A stretch of DNA of 64,000 nucleotides. Origin: Planctomycetota bacterium (GTDB taxonomy: Bacteria > Planctomycetota > UBA1135 > GCA-002686595). The position numbers and the translations under genes are program-made. The stretch covers positions 1 through 64,000 of the forward strand of contig JAJDEW010000016.1 of assembly GCA_029259595.1 (NCBI GenBank), written 5' to 3'. Below, piece by piece: positions 35,814-44,100 of the stretch; position 1 is the stretch's first letter; each line of letters begins with the position of its first letter. The notes beneath the pieces are model-generated. The model was not told the DNA's origin. It did not search any database and saw nothing but the letters and a program-made list of their open reading frames with translations.

Positions 35814-36938
35814 ATGAACCTGTCTTCCCTCCCCCTGATCGCCTTGGCCCTGACCGCGAGCGGTGCGCCGTTCGTCCTCCAGTCGTCCTCGACGTCGGCC
35901 CCGGCCCCCGCGCAGACCCCGGCCGCTCGCCTGACCCCGCCGCCCGCGAACACCGTCGGCGTGGACGGAGTCAGCGGCAACCGACGCGCTGTCGCCGGTT
36001 CCGTGGGGACCACGTCGGAGGTCTCCGCCGCCTTCCCGTGCGTCGCACGGCTCGCCGATCAAGCCGGTGGCTGCCTCGAGGCTTCCTCGGACGCGACTCT
36101 GGGCATGCTTTATCCGTTGAGCCTCGACCTCTTCGTCGAGCAGGCCACCGGGAGTGTCGGCCTCGGCACTCTGTCGCCCGATCGCCGGCTCTCCGTGGTC
36201 AACGACCTCGCCAACGAAGGCCTCGCGACCTTCGACAACCCGAACGCCGCGGGCTTCTCCGGCATCTACTTCGAAGAGAACGGGGAGGGCCGTGGATGGG
36301 CGGGTCACGTCAACGACGCCTCGTCCTTCGGAGCGCCCGGAACGATGCAGATCGGTTCCCAGTTCGACGACCTCGTCTTCTCGGTGGACGACACCCAGTT
36401 CTTCGTCGAGCGCATGCGCATCACGACCGACGGCGACGTCGGGATCGGTGTTGCGGATCCCGGTGGCAAGCTGCACGTCGACGGTCTGATTCGCAGCGGC
36501 TCGGAAGCTGGTACGTCCCAGAGCCCCGAGGTCCAAGGCGGTGCTGGACCCGCCTACATGGGCATCGTCACGCGGCGCGTCGTCTCCACCAACAATGCCG
36601 TCGGTCAGGTCATCGCGCGGGGTCCGACCCTGCGGCTCGAGCGCGACGGGACGCCCGGCGGGCTGAGGATCGTCTGGGGTTCGACCGTCGAGGCCATCCT
36701 CTCGGTGCACGGCTACGCCGTCACCCAAGCCGGCGCGCTGCTCCCGATCCGGGAATGGGGCTTCAACCAGTTCGGAGGTGGTAGCCTGCAGATCACCGAC
36801 AACGCCGACACCGTGGTCTCCCTGCACCTCTCGTTCGGCAACTACCACAACAGCGGGCACACCACCGACGTCGTCATCAACCGCAGCAGCCTTTCGAGCA
36901 GCTGGATCGGCATCGTGCACTCGACGTACGACCAGTAG
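35814..36938 (+). CDS. Secreted tail-fibre/adhesin-like protein
   Basis: 374 aa with a signal peptide (LPLIALALTASGAPFVLQ). A Pro/Ala-rich linker follows, then short repeats typical of trimeric fibre heads and phage tail fibres: GSVGLGTLSPDRRLSVVND and GDVGIGVADPGGKLHVDG. A C-terminal globular part (WGFNQFGGGSLQITDNADT, VVSLHLSFGNYHNSGH) may be the binding head. No enzymatic motif is visible. It is divergent from the sigma factor with the extracytoplasmic tail and could be one of its targets; this is inference from position only. Confidence 0.75.
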   Translation: MNLSSLPLIALALTASGAPFVLQSSSTSAPAPAQTPAARLTPPPANTVGVDGVSGNRRAVAGSVGTTSEVSAAFPCVARLADQAGGCLEASSDATLGMLYPLSLDLFVEQATGSVGLGTLSPDRRLSVVNDLANEGLATFDNPNAAGFSGIYFEENGEGRGWAGHVNDASSFGAPGTMQIGSQFDDLVFSVDDTQFFVERMRITTDGDVGIGVADPGGKLHVDGLIRSGSEAGTSQSPEVQGGAGPAYMGIVTRRVVSTNNAVGQVIARGPTLRLERDGTPGGLRIVWGSTVEAILSVHGYAVTQAGALLPIREWGFNQFGGGSLQITDNADTVVSLHLSFGNYHNSGHTTDVVINRSSLSSSWIGIVHSTYDQ

Positions 36939-36953
36939 ACGGGCCAAGACCTT

Positions 36954-36969
36954 CAGGCAAGCTTGCCTG
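36954..36969. repeat. 16-bp perfect palindrome
   Basis: CAGGCAAGCTTGCCTG lies 15 bases after the stop of the fibre-like gene, just before the larger terminator hairpin. It may be part of the termination region. Confidence 0.4.
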
Positions 36970-36976
36970 GTCCTCG

Positions 36977-37011
36977 AAGAGCCGCGCCGAATCGGATTCG
37001 GCGCGGCTCTT
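36977..37011. terminator. Bidirectional terminator hairpin
   Basis: A perfect 16-bp stem (36977-36992 with 36996-37011) around a CGG loop lies between the convergent genes ending at 36938 and 37028. The arms begin with AA and end in TT, giving short A/T runs on both sides. It is the strongest intrinsic-terminator candidate in the window. Confidence 0.7.
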
Positions 37012-37027
37012 GTGCAAGGGCAACGGC

Positions 37028-37927
37028 TCAGCGTCCCAGGCGCTCGTCCAGCTCTTCGAGCGACCTCGGCCAATCGTCCTTGAGCAAGCGCGAGAGCGCT
37101 CGGTCGGCGAGCAGCTTGCCCTTCGTCTGGCAGGTCGGGCAGTAGTTGGTCTCGTTCGCGGCGTAGACGATGCGCTGGACCTTGCTGGTACAAACGGGAC
37201 ACGGTTGCCCGAAGCGTCCGTGCACCGCCATGCCCGGGCGGAAGGCGGTCACCTTCTTCGGAAAGCCCGCGCCGGTCTCCGCGCGCAGTCGCTCGATCCA
37301 CTCGGTCAGCACGTCGCGCGTCGCCGACCACAAGCGCTCGACCTCGGTCGCATCCAGGCGCGAAGTCCACGTCAAGGGCGACAATCCAGCGCGATGCAGG
37401 ATCTCGTCGGAGTAGGCATTGCCGATGCCGCTGAAGGCGCGCGGATCGCATAGCGCGCGCTTGAGCGTGTGGTTCTCCGCCCGGAGGCGCTCGTCGAAGG
37501 CCTCGAGCGTGCAAGCGAGCGGCTCGAGTCCTCCGCGGTCGTGCGCGCCGAGCCCTTCCTCGCCTCGCACCACGTAGAGCGACGCCCGCCGCTTCGTCCC
37601 CGCTTCCGTCAACACCAGCGTTCCGTGCCCGAAGTCGAAGGCCGCGAGCTGCATGCGTCCGCCGATCTTCGCCCCCGCCTTCCGCCACACGAGTCGCCCC
37701 GCGATCATCAGGTGCAGCACGAGAAAGAGTTCTCCCTCGAGCTCCCACACGATCCGCTTTCCCGACCGTCGAAATCCGACCACCCGCCTGCCCGCCACCT
37801 CCGCGAGCGGCGGATCGAACGACCGCACCAAGAACGGACTCCTCGAGCGCACTCCCTCGAGCACGCGCCCCGAGACGTGGCGCTCGAGCGCTTCCAAGTA
37901 GGCGGTGACGTCCGGCAGCTCGGGCAC
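37028..37927 (-). CDS. Formamidopyrimidine-DNA glycosylase / endonuclease VIII family protein
   Basis: 299 aa from GTG 37927. After Met removal the N-terminus is PELPD, with catalytic Pro1 and Glu2 as in Fpg/Nei. Typical blocks are [13 protein letters not shown] (Fpg-type LxMxGxL) and [19 protein letters not shown] (helix-two-turn-helix). The C-terminal zinc finger has four Cys (CPVC and CPTC around NETNY). The enzyme removes oxidised bases from DNA and cleaves at abasic sites. The third residue of the motif is Asp where classical MutM has Glu (PELPE), so substrate preference may differ. Convergent with the fibre-like gene; stands alone. Confidence 0.92.
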   Translation of the reverse strand: MPELPDVTAYLEALERHVSGRVLEGVRSRSPFLVRSFDPPLAEVAGRRVVGFRRSGKRIVWELEGELFLVLHLMIAGRLVWRKAGAKIGGRMQLAAFDFGHGTLVLTEAGTKRRASLYVVRGEEGLGAHDRGGLEPLACTLEAFDERLRAENHTLKRALCDPRAFSGIGNAYSDEILHRAGLSPLTWTSRLDATEVERLWSATRDVLTEWIERLRAETGAGFPKKVTAFRPGMAVHGRFGQPCPVCTSKVQRIVYAANETNYCPTCQTKGKLLADRALSRLLKDDWPRSLEELDERLGR

Positions 37928-37968
37928 GACTTCCAGTCTACGCTCGGATCCGGATCATGTGCCCCGGG

Positions 37969-38514
37969 TCACACGGACCGGCCGCTCAGGCTCCGAAACT
38001 CCTCGAAGCGCTCCGATGCACCCTCGCGCTCGCTCCAACTTCGAATCGCTTCGAAGTCAATCCTCCCGGCCTGTGCGACCACCAAGGCCAGGGCCTGACG
38101 AAGGGCGTTGCGATCGTAGAAGTGATAGAACGCGGCCAAGCGGTCCCTGCAAGAGTCGGTCGGGCTCAGGATGTGCAGAAGAGTCTCGCCTTCACACAGC
38201 GTATCCCACTGGTGAATGAGCTCGTCCCCGATGGCGAGAGGGCCGGGAGGGAATTCGAGCTGGTAGCGACAGGCTTCGTGAATGTAGTCCTGACCCTTTC
38301 TCGTATAGCCCAACGCCTCCAAGGCACGGGCAGAAGGTGCCCCGCGAGCATGGACGACCAGGATGAAGTCGAGGTCGTAGGACGTGATCGCATCTGGAGC
38401 ATGGATGCTTGCGGCACTTCCTCCGCTCAGAACAGCCGTGACGCTCGCTCGATCCAATGCCGTACAAACGGCGAAGGCAGCCTCCCGCAGGGTGGAGCCT
38501 TCGTGGAGCTTCAC
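37969..38514 (-). CDS. Nucleotidyltransferase-like protein of an AbiE-type two-gene system (putative toxin)
   Basis: 181 aa from GTG 38514, overlapping the stop of the upstream regulator (GTGA). The N-terminal part has VLSGGSAASIHAPDAITSYDLDFIL, matching the GGxAxxxH-x(n)-TxDxDF pattern of AbiEii/DUF6036-type nucleotidyltransferases. Asp residues of SYDLDF are the candidate metal ligands. A helical C-terminal half includes SPTDSCRDRLAAFYHFYDR, a motif typical of the same group. AbiEii toxins modify tRNA ends, so this one could nucleotidylate RNA or protein. Toxicity is not proven. The gene is translationally coupled behind a wHTH gene. Confidence 0.75.
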   Translation of the reverse strand: MKLHEGSTLREAAFAVCTALDRASVTAVLSGGSAASIHAPDAITSYDLDFILVVHARGAPSARALEALGYTRKGQDYIHEACRYQLEFPPGPLAIGDELIHQWDTLCEGETLLHILSPTDSCRDRLAAFYHFYDRNALRQALALVVAQAGRIDFEAIRSWSEREGASERFEEFRSLSGRSV

Positions 38515-38867
38515 AGTTCCTTGCCCTTCCGTCGCGGACGGCTCCTGCGCCCAGCGGCGATCGCCTGCAAGTCGGGTCGTCCCTTCGACATCTTGTCGAG
38601 CAGAGCGCGCAGCTCTTTGGCCGCGAAGTAGCGCGGATCGAGGGAGATGCGCCGCGTGCGGCCGAGCCTGCGACTCGCGAGCACGCCTTCCCTTTCGAAG
38701 TCGTCGACGATGTAGGTGACGCCGGCTCTCTGAGCATCCACTCGGCCTTCATGCAGCAGTCGCGTGAGCTCGCGTGGATACGTTTCTCCGAGCAACGCGA
38801 TCAGGATCAGGGCTTCGGTTCGTCCCGGACTTCCGAACAGCTTGCTCTCCCTTTGGGGGCTCGACAT
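38511..38867 (-). CDS. Winged-helix regulator of the two-gene system (putative antitoxin/repressor)
   Basis: 118 aa from ATG 38867. A winged helix-turn-helix spans about residues 16-75 (ALILIALLGETYPRELTRLL, then VTYIVDDFEREGVLASRRLG), with a conserved-looking ISLDPRYFAAKEL stretch. The C-terminus is very basic (GRRSRPRRKGKEL). Size and order (regulator first, 4-base overlap with a nucleotidyltransferase) resemble type IV/II toxin-antitoxin operons such as AbiE, where the wHTH protein both antagonises and autoregulates. The promoter region carries several GTCCAT repeats (38885-38926), probable binding sites for this protein. Confidence 0.75.
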   Translation of the reverse strand: MSSPQRESKLFGSPGRTEALILIALLGETYPRELTRLLHEGRVDAQRAGVTYIVDDFEREGVLASRRLGRTRRISLDPRYFAAKELRALLDKMSKGRPDLQAIAAGRRSRPRRKGKEL

Positions 38868-38884
38868 GGAGCCAGTCTAGGGAA

Positions 38885-38926
38885 TGTCCATAAAATTTAG
38901 TCCATATGGACATAAATTTGAGTCCA
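38885..38926 (-). promoter_or_regulatory. Operator-like repeat cluster upstream of the wHTH/nucleotidyltransferase pair
   Basis: Within 42 very AT-rich bases lie TGTCCA (38885-38890), the 12-bp palindrome GTCCATATGGAC (38900-38911) and AGTCCA (38921-38926). Read on the minus strand the ATGGAC units are 22 and 14 bases apart, compatible with dimers on one DNA face. The AT-rich tract also supplies -10-like sequences such as TAAATT. It ends 18 bases before the ATG. Confidence 0.6.
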
Positions 38927-39014
38927 TTAATGCGCTGCTGCGGCGGCCTGACGTCCCCTCGCCGTGGTCCGACGGAGCCTGCCCGCTCGGCCTGTCGTGA
39001 TCGAGCGTTGCGGG

Positions 39015-39473
39015 CTACTCCGAATCACCGGTTCGCGCCTTGCCCTTCTTCGACAGCGCGCGGGAGGGATGCCGTTTCATCGACTTGATGTGCTCGACGC
39101 GTCGGAAGCGCAGAGCCGACCAGTCCGCGTCGAGGGCGACCTGGCGGACCCCCTCGAAGCCGGCTTCTCCGAGCGCCGCCCAGCCGGTGTCCCGATTGAA
39201 TTCACAGGTGAAGTTCGCGGAGGAGGCCTTGGGGTAGGCGAACCAGACGACCGGATCGCCCTGCGCGTTCTTCAGGGTCTTGGCGGCGGCCGCGACCTCG
39301 CGCAGGGTTTGCACGAAGAAGAGCGCGAAGGTGATCGGACGAGATCCCTGCGGCTTGCGTCGAACCGTGACGCCGGTGAGCGAACGCACCTCGGGTTCGA
39401 AGCTCCGGGGCGCAGCCACGATCAGGAGGTCCTTGTGGTCGGTCAGATTCAGCTTCTTGAACAACGGGTTCAT
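39015..39473 (-). CDS. DUF3052-like conserved protein
   Basis: 152 aa from ATG 39473. The C-terminal half has the family pattern VVWFAYPKASSANFTCEFNR followed by VRQVALDADWSALRFR. The N-terminal half has LLIVAAPRSFEPEV. A basic C-terminal tail (MKRHPSRALSKKGKAR) follows. Such proteins are small cytosolic proteins without a known reaction. The gene starts 16 bases after the mbtH stop and is the last gene of the biosynthetic operon. Whether it belongs to the pathway or is only carried along is unknown. Confidence 0.75.
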   Translation of the reverse strand: MNPLFKKLNLTDHKDLLIVAAPRSFEPEVRSLTGVTVRRKPQGSRPITFALFFVQTLREVAAAAKTLKNAQGDPVVWFAYPKASSANFTCEFNRDTGWAALGEAGFEGVRQVALDADWSALRFRRVEHIKSMKRHPSRALSKKGKARTGDSE

Positions 39474-39489
39474 GGCGATCGTCGCTGCG

Positions 39490-39711
39490 TCAGTCCGCGT
39501 CGCTCTCCATGGCTCGGCGCACGCTCAACGGTCGCATGTCGGTCCAGATGGTCTCGATGTGGTCCAGACAAGCCTCGCGCGGTCCTTGGGTGCCTTCCTC
39601 GTTCCAGCCGAGCGGAAGCTCGCGGTCCGCGGGCCAGATCGAGAACTGCTCTTCGTGGTTCTTGACGACGCGCCAGATGCGGTCGTCGGCTTCGGGGTCC
39701 GTGTCGTTCAT
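39490..39711 (-). CDS. MbtH-like NRPS accessory protein
   Basis: 73 aa from ATG 39711. The MbtH signature is nearly complete: VVKNHEEQFSIWPADRELPLGW, then ACLDHIETIWTDMRPLSVR, including the conserved Asn, Glu, Ser, the Trp residues and the WTDMRP block. MbtH proteins bind adenylation domains and are needed for their solubility or activity. The gene lies 8 bases after the halogenase gene in the NRPS-PKS operon, so it should serve the adenylation domains encoded upstream. Confidence 0.96.
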   Translation of the reverse strand: MNDTDPEADDRIWRVVKNHEEQFSIWPADRELPLGWNEEGTQGPREACLDHIETIWTDMRPLSVRRAMESDAD

Positions 39712-39719
39712 CGCGGTCC

Positions 39720-41120
39720 TCAGACGGGTTGCTCGGTCAGGTCGGAGCGAACTTCGGAGGCCGCGATCTCGCTGGCGTAGACCTCGTCGAAGTTGCGGGA
39801 CAGGTTCATGAACTGACGGGCGATCAGGTTGTCCGCCTTGGGATTGCCGAAGACGACGTCCTCGCCCATCTCGCGACGCACGGCCTTGGGCTTCAGCATC
39901 AAGCGCACACCCCAGTACAGGAAGGCCAAGCGGTACTTCCAACCGGCCCAGGGGATGTTCTTCCACATGAAGCCGGGGTTCTCGAACTTGTCGGGGTCGA
40001 CGCCGGAGAGGTAGAAGAGATGCACGAGCGTGCCGTTGATGCGGTACGAGCGGTCGACTGCGCGGTTGTACTCGGCCAGGATCGCCGCGCGACGCCCGGG
40101 CTCGCGGTCCAGCTCGAACAGCGCCTGCGACAGCCAGAAGGCGCTGTTGAACGTGATCTGCAGGCCGGTCGAGAAGACCGGGTCGATGAAGCCGGCGCTG
40201 TCTCCGACCAGCGCCCAGCCGTTTCCGACGTGGCGCTTCGACGTGTAGGAGAAATCCTTGGCACTCTTCAGCTTGCCGACCTGCTCGAGCCCGTCCTGCT
40301 GCATCCACTCGTTCAGGAAGGCCGTGCCCGCGATCGTCTCCTGGAAGAGCTCGTCGAGCGACCCCTTGCGTTCCTTGACCGTCTGCTGCGACAGGGTCAC
40401 ACCGACCGAGCACAGGTCCTTGCCGATCGGCAGCCACCAGGCCCAGTCGCGGCCGTTCTCGTGAACGCACAACTTGAAGTGGATCTCCCAGTCACCGTTC
40501 TCGAAGCCGAAGTCGCCGCGGAAGTGGCCGAAGAGGGAGATCTTCTTGTGCAGGAGGTGGTGAAAGCTGCTGTTGCCGGGCAGTTGGCGGTTGAGGACGC
40601 CGGCGCTGCCCGAGGCGTCGACGATCCACGGCGCGTGCGCGGTGTGCTCCTCGCCGGTCGCAAGGTCCTTCCACGTGACGCCGGTCGCCCGCTCGCCCTC
40701 GAACAGGACGCGCTGCACGGCTTGCTCTTCGCGCACGTCGGCCCCCTTCTCGCGCGCATTGTCGAGCAGGATCTGGTCGAAGCGCTCGCGCGGCATCTGG
40801 AAGGCCCAGGGCAAGTGCCCGTCCTCGTCGCGACCGTCGCGTTCGGAGAAGTAGATCTTGCGCGTCCGGTCGTGCAGCACGAACTGCAGCCCGCGCTTGC
40901 GGATGAAGTTCGCGTCCTTCAGGTGCTCGTACACGCCGAGGTCTCGAAGCAGGTTCGAGCCCCAGGCCGTGATCGATTCGCCGATGTGGAAGCGCGGAAA
41001 CTTTGCGCGCTCGAGCACGAGCACGCGCTTGCCTTCGCGCGCCAACAGGGTCGCGCACGTCGCGCCGGCGGGGCCGCCGCCGATCACGATGACGTCGTAG
41101 GATTCGCTTCGGTTGTCCAT
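39720..41120 (-). CDS. Flavin-dependent halogenase-like FAD protein
   Basis: 466 aa from ATG 41120, 4 bases after the PKS stop. A Rossmann FAD motif (VIVIGGGPAGATCATLLAREG) is followed by FPRFHIGESITAWGSNLLRDLG, typical of CmlS/PrnA-like halogenases, and by WAWWLPIGKD, which fits the W-x-W-x-I/L-P halogenase motif. A second flavin-binding block, ALVGDSAGFIDPVFSTGLQ, is also typical. Halogenases of this group chlorinate carrier-bound or free substrates using FADH2, chloride and O2. Its position after the assembly-line genes suggests chlorination of an aromatic or activated carbon of the peptide-polyketide. Related oxidoreductases without halogenase activity share much of this fold, so chemistry needs proof. 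No flavin reductase is seen in the window. Confidence 0.85.
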   Translation of the reverse strand: MDNRSESYDVIVIGGGPAGATCATLLAREGKRVLVLERAKFPRFHIGESITAWGSNLLRDLGVYEHLKDANFIRKRGLQFVLHDRTRKIYFSERDGRDEDGHLPWAFQMPRERFDQILLDNAREKGADVREEQAVQRVLFEGERATGVTWKDLATGEEHTAHAPWIVDASGSAGVLNRQLPGNSSFHHLLHKKISLFGHFRGDFGFENGDWEIHFKLCVHENGRDWAWWLPIGKDLCSVGVTLSQQTVKERKGSLDELFQETIAGTAFLNEWMQQDGLEQVGKLKSAKDFSYTSKRHVGNGWALVGDSAGFIDPVFSTGLQITFNSAFWLSQALFELDREPGRRAAILAEYNRAVDRSYRINGTLVHLFYLSGVDPDKFENPGFMWKNIPWAGWKYRLAFLYWGVRLMLKPKAVRREMGEDVVFGNPKADNLIARQFMNLSRNFDEVYASEIAASEVRSDLTEQPV

Positions 41121-41124
41121 GGTT

Positions 41125-44100
41125 CTATCGAAGGGGAAGACTCAGCGAAAAGGTGTTCGCGAGGTGCCGCGCGAGCGCGTCGACGTGCGGAGCGCGCAGC
41201 ATGGAACGATGATCGCCGGGGGTCGCCAACGGACGCAGGCCGTCGACGAGAGCTTCCCAGCGGCCGCGCGTCAATTCGCGCGGTGTTCTCGGGTCGTCCG
41301 CGAGGATCAGGTCCAGCTCGAGCGCGGCCGGACGGGGGACGTATTCGGCGGCCGCGCGGACCAGGGCGGGCGGTAGGGGCCCCTCCGCCGCCGCAGCGAG
41401 CTCTTCCGGCGGAAGGTCGCGCGCGGAGTGCGTGTCGAGCACGACCAGGCGCTCGAGCGTGAGCCCCTCGCCGACGAGAATCCTCGCCGTTTCGAACGCG
41501 ACCCAGCCGCCGAAGGACCAGCCGACGAGCCGCAGAGCATCCGTCGCGGCGCGCGTCTGCCGGATCTCTTCGGCACAGCCGCGCGCGAGCGTCACGACCG
41601 CGTCGCCTGCTCCGTAGCGCAGGATCCGAGCCGGGGCTCCCAGCCGCCGCGCGAGCCCCGCCAGCGGGAGGGCTTCGCCGTCGACACCGGGGAAGAGCCA
41701 GATCGGGGGACCGTCCTGCACACCCGCGGGGCCGGTGCCGACCACCACGGAAGCCGAGCGGTCCGCGTCCTCGGTTCGGTCTCCACCGGCCTGTCGCGCG
41801 CGCACGCGTGCGACGAAGTCTGCGAGCCGGGGCGTGCCGACGAGATCGGCGGTCGAAAGCGTCGTCCCCAGTTCGCGCCCGATGCGCTCGACGACCTGGA
41901 TCGCGACGAGCGAACTCCCGCCCGCCGCGAAGAAGTCGGTCTGCGGGCCCAGCTCGTCCAACCCGAGCGCCGCGCTCCAGGCCGCGCGAACGATCTGCTC
42001 GAGGGGTTCGCGTGACGGCAAGAGGTCGTGGACCTCGCTGCTTCGCTGGTCGGGCGCGCGCCCACCGTCCCCTTCCGAACCGAACGGCGCAGCCGCTTCG
42101 ACCCACAAGCGCTCGCGTTCGAACGGGTAGGTCGGTAGGTGGACGCGTTGGGGTGGACGGACGTCGTCACCGCGCTCGAGCGGTCCGCGCGCCTCCGCCT
42201 CGAGCTCGAGACCCGTCGTCCAGGCGACGCCGAGCGCGGCGAGCAAGGCCGCGGCGTCGGCGGAGTCCGAAGCTTGTTCGTCTGCGGAAGCGAGGCACGG
42301 TGCCCAGGCCGGCGCGGGCGCGGCGCTCGCGCGCACCGCTGCCGCGAAACTGCGGCCCGGCCCGAGCTCGAGCCCCAGCGAAGCCCGCGCTGCACGCACG
42401 GCATCGAAGGCGCGCACCGTCTCGGTCAGCTGCAGCGCCCAGTCCGCCGGCGTCGGTGCGACCTGCACCAACTTCGCCGTGCGCGCCGCGATCCAGGGAA
42501 GGCGCGGCGCCTGCGCGTCGACCCGAGCGAGCGCTTCCGCGAGCGTTGCGGCCGCCGGCGCCATGGCGGGGGAGTGGAAGGCGTGCTCGATCGCGAGCCG
42601 CCGAACCGACACCCCGTCGCCCGCACACCCCGCCTCCACTGCGGCGATCGCGTCGACCGCACCGGACACCACGCAAAGCGCCGGTCCGTTGACCGCGGCC
42701 AGCGCCACGTCCTTCGACAGGTAGCGCGCGACCTCCGCCTCCGACGACGCCACGGCCAGCATCGCACCGGCCGGCGCGGCCTGCATCGCGCGCCCGCGCA
42801 GGGCGACGAGCGCCACGGCGTCCTCGAGGGTGAAGACGCCCGCGACCGCGGCCGCCGTCAGTTCGCCGATCGAGTGACCGACCAGGACGTCGGGCACGAC
42901 GCCGCGCGCACCCAAGAGCTCGGCCAGCGACCACCCGAGCGCGAAGAGCGCCGCCTGCGCCACGTCCGTTCGCGCCAACGCCGCGGAGGCCGCGTCCGTG
43001 CGCCCGAAGACGCTGCGCTCGAGCTCTGCGATCCCGTGCTGTGCGAAGAGCCGCGTGCAGCGCCCGAAGGCGGCCGCGAACACGGATTCGCCGCGCAAGC
43101 CGCGCCCCATGCCGGCGAAGGTCGTGCCCTGGCCCGGGAAGAGCCAGACGATGCGCGGCGCCTCGCTCGCATGCCCGAGGGCCATGTCGCTGGCTCGGAC
43201 CGAGGCCGGTGCGCTCGGCGGGCCGTCTGTGAGAGGCGCGCCGGAAGCCGCGGCGGCGGAGGGCGCAGCGCCAAGGTCGGCCAAGCACTGCGCGAGTTGC
43301 TTGGCTTCGGTGGTGTCCCGCGCGACGAAGGACGCGCGCCAGGCGAACGCTTCGCGGCCGGCGGCGAGCGTCCAGGCCACGTCGTCGAGCGCGAGGTCCG
43401 GACGTTCGTCCAGCGCCGCGGCCAGGTCGCGTGCGCGCGCCGCGAGCGCCGTTCGCGAGCGCGCGGACAGGCAGACGAGGCGCGGCTCCCGCGGCTCGGG
43501 CCCGCGCACGTTCCAGGGCGCCTGCTCGACGATCGCGTGCGCGTTCGTGCCGCCGATGCCGAACGAGCTCACGCCGGCGCGGCGCGGCGTGTCCGACGCT
43601 TCGAGCGTGCTCGCCTCCGCCACGACACGCAGGCCGGTCGCCGCGAGTCCGAGCTCGGGGTTGGGCGTGCGGAAGTCGAGCGAGACCGGGACGACGCCCT
43701 CGCGCACCACGCAGAGCGCCTTCAGGAGCCCCGCGATGCCCGCGCCCGCGTCGAGGTGGCCGAAGTTCGACTTCAGCGAACCGATCCACGTCGCGGCCCC
43801 GCTGCGGGGCGGGAAGCTCTTCGCCAGCGCCGCGATCTCGATCGGGTCACCGAGCCGCGTACCGGTGCCGTGAGCCTCGACGTATCCGATCGAGGCAGGT
43901 TCGACGCCGGCCAGCTCGAGGGCCTCGGCAACGACCGCGGCCTGGCCGGAGACGCTGGGAGCCGTGAAGCCGACCTTGTCAGCTCCGTCGTTGTTCACCG
44001 CCGTCGCGAGCAGCACACCGTGGATCGCAGCGCCGTCCGCGAGCGCCGCCGCGAGCGGCCGCAAGAGGACCAGGCCGCCACCGTTGGCGGGCACGCTGCC

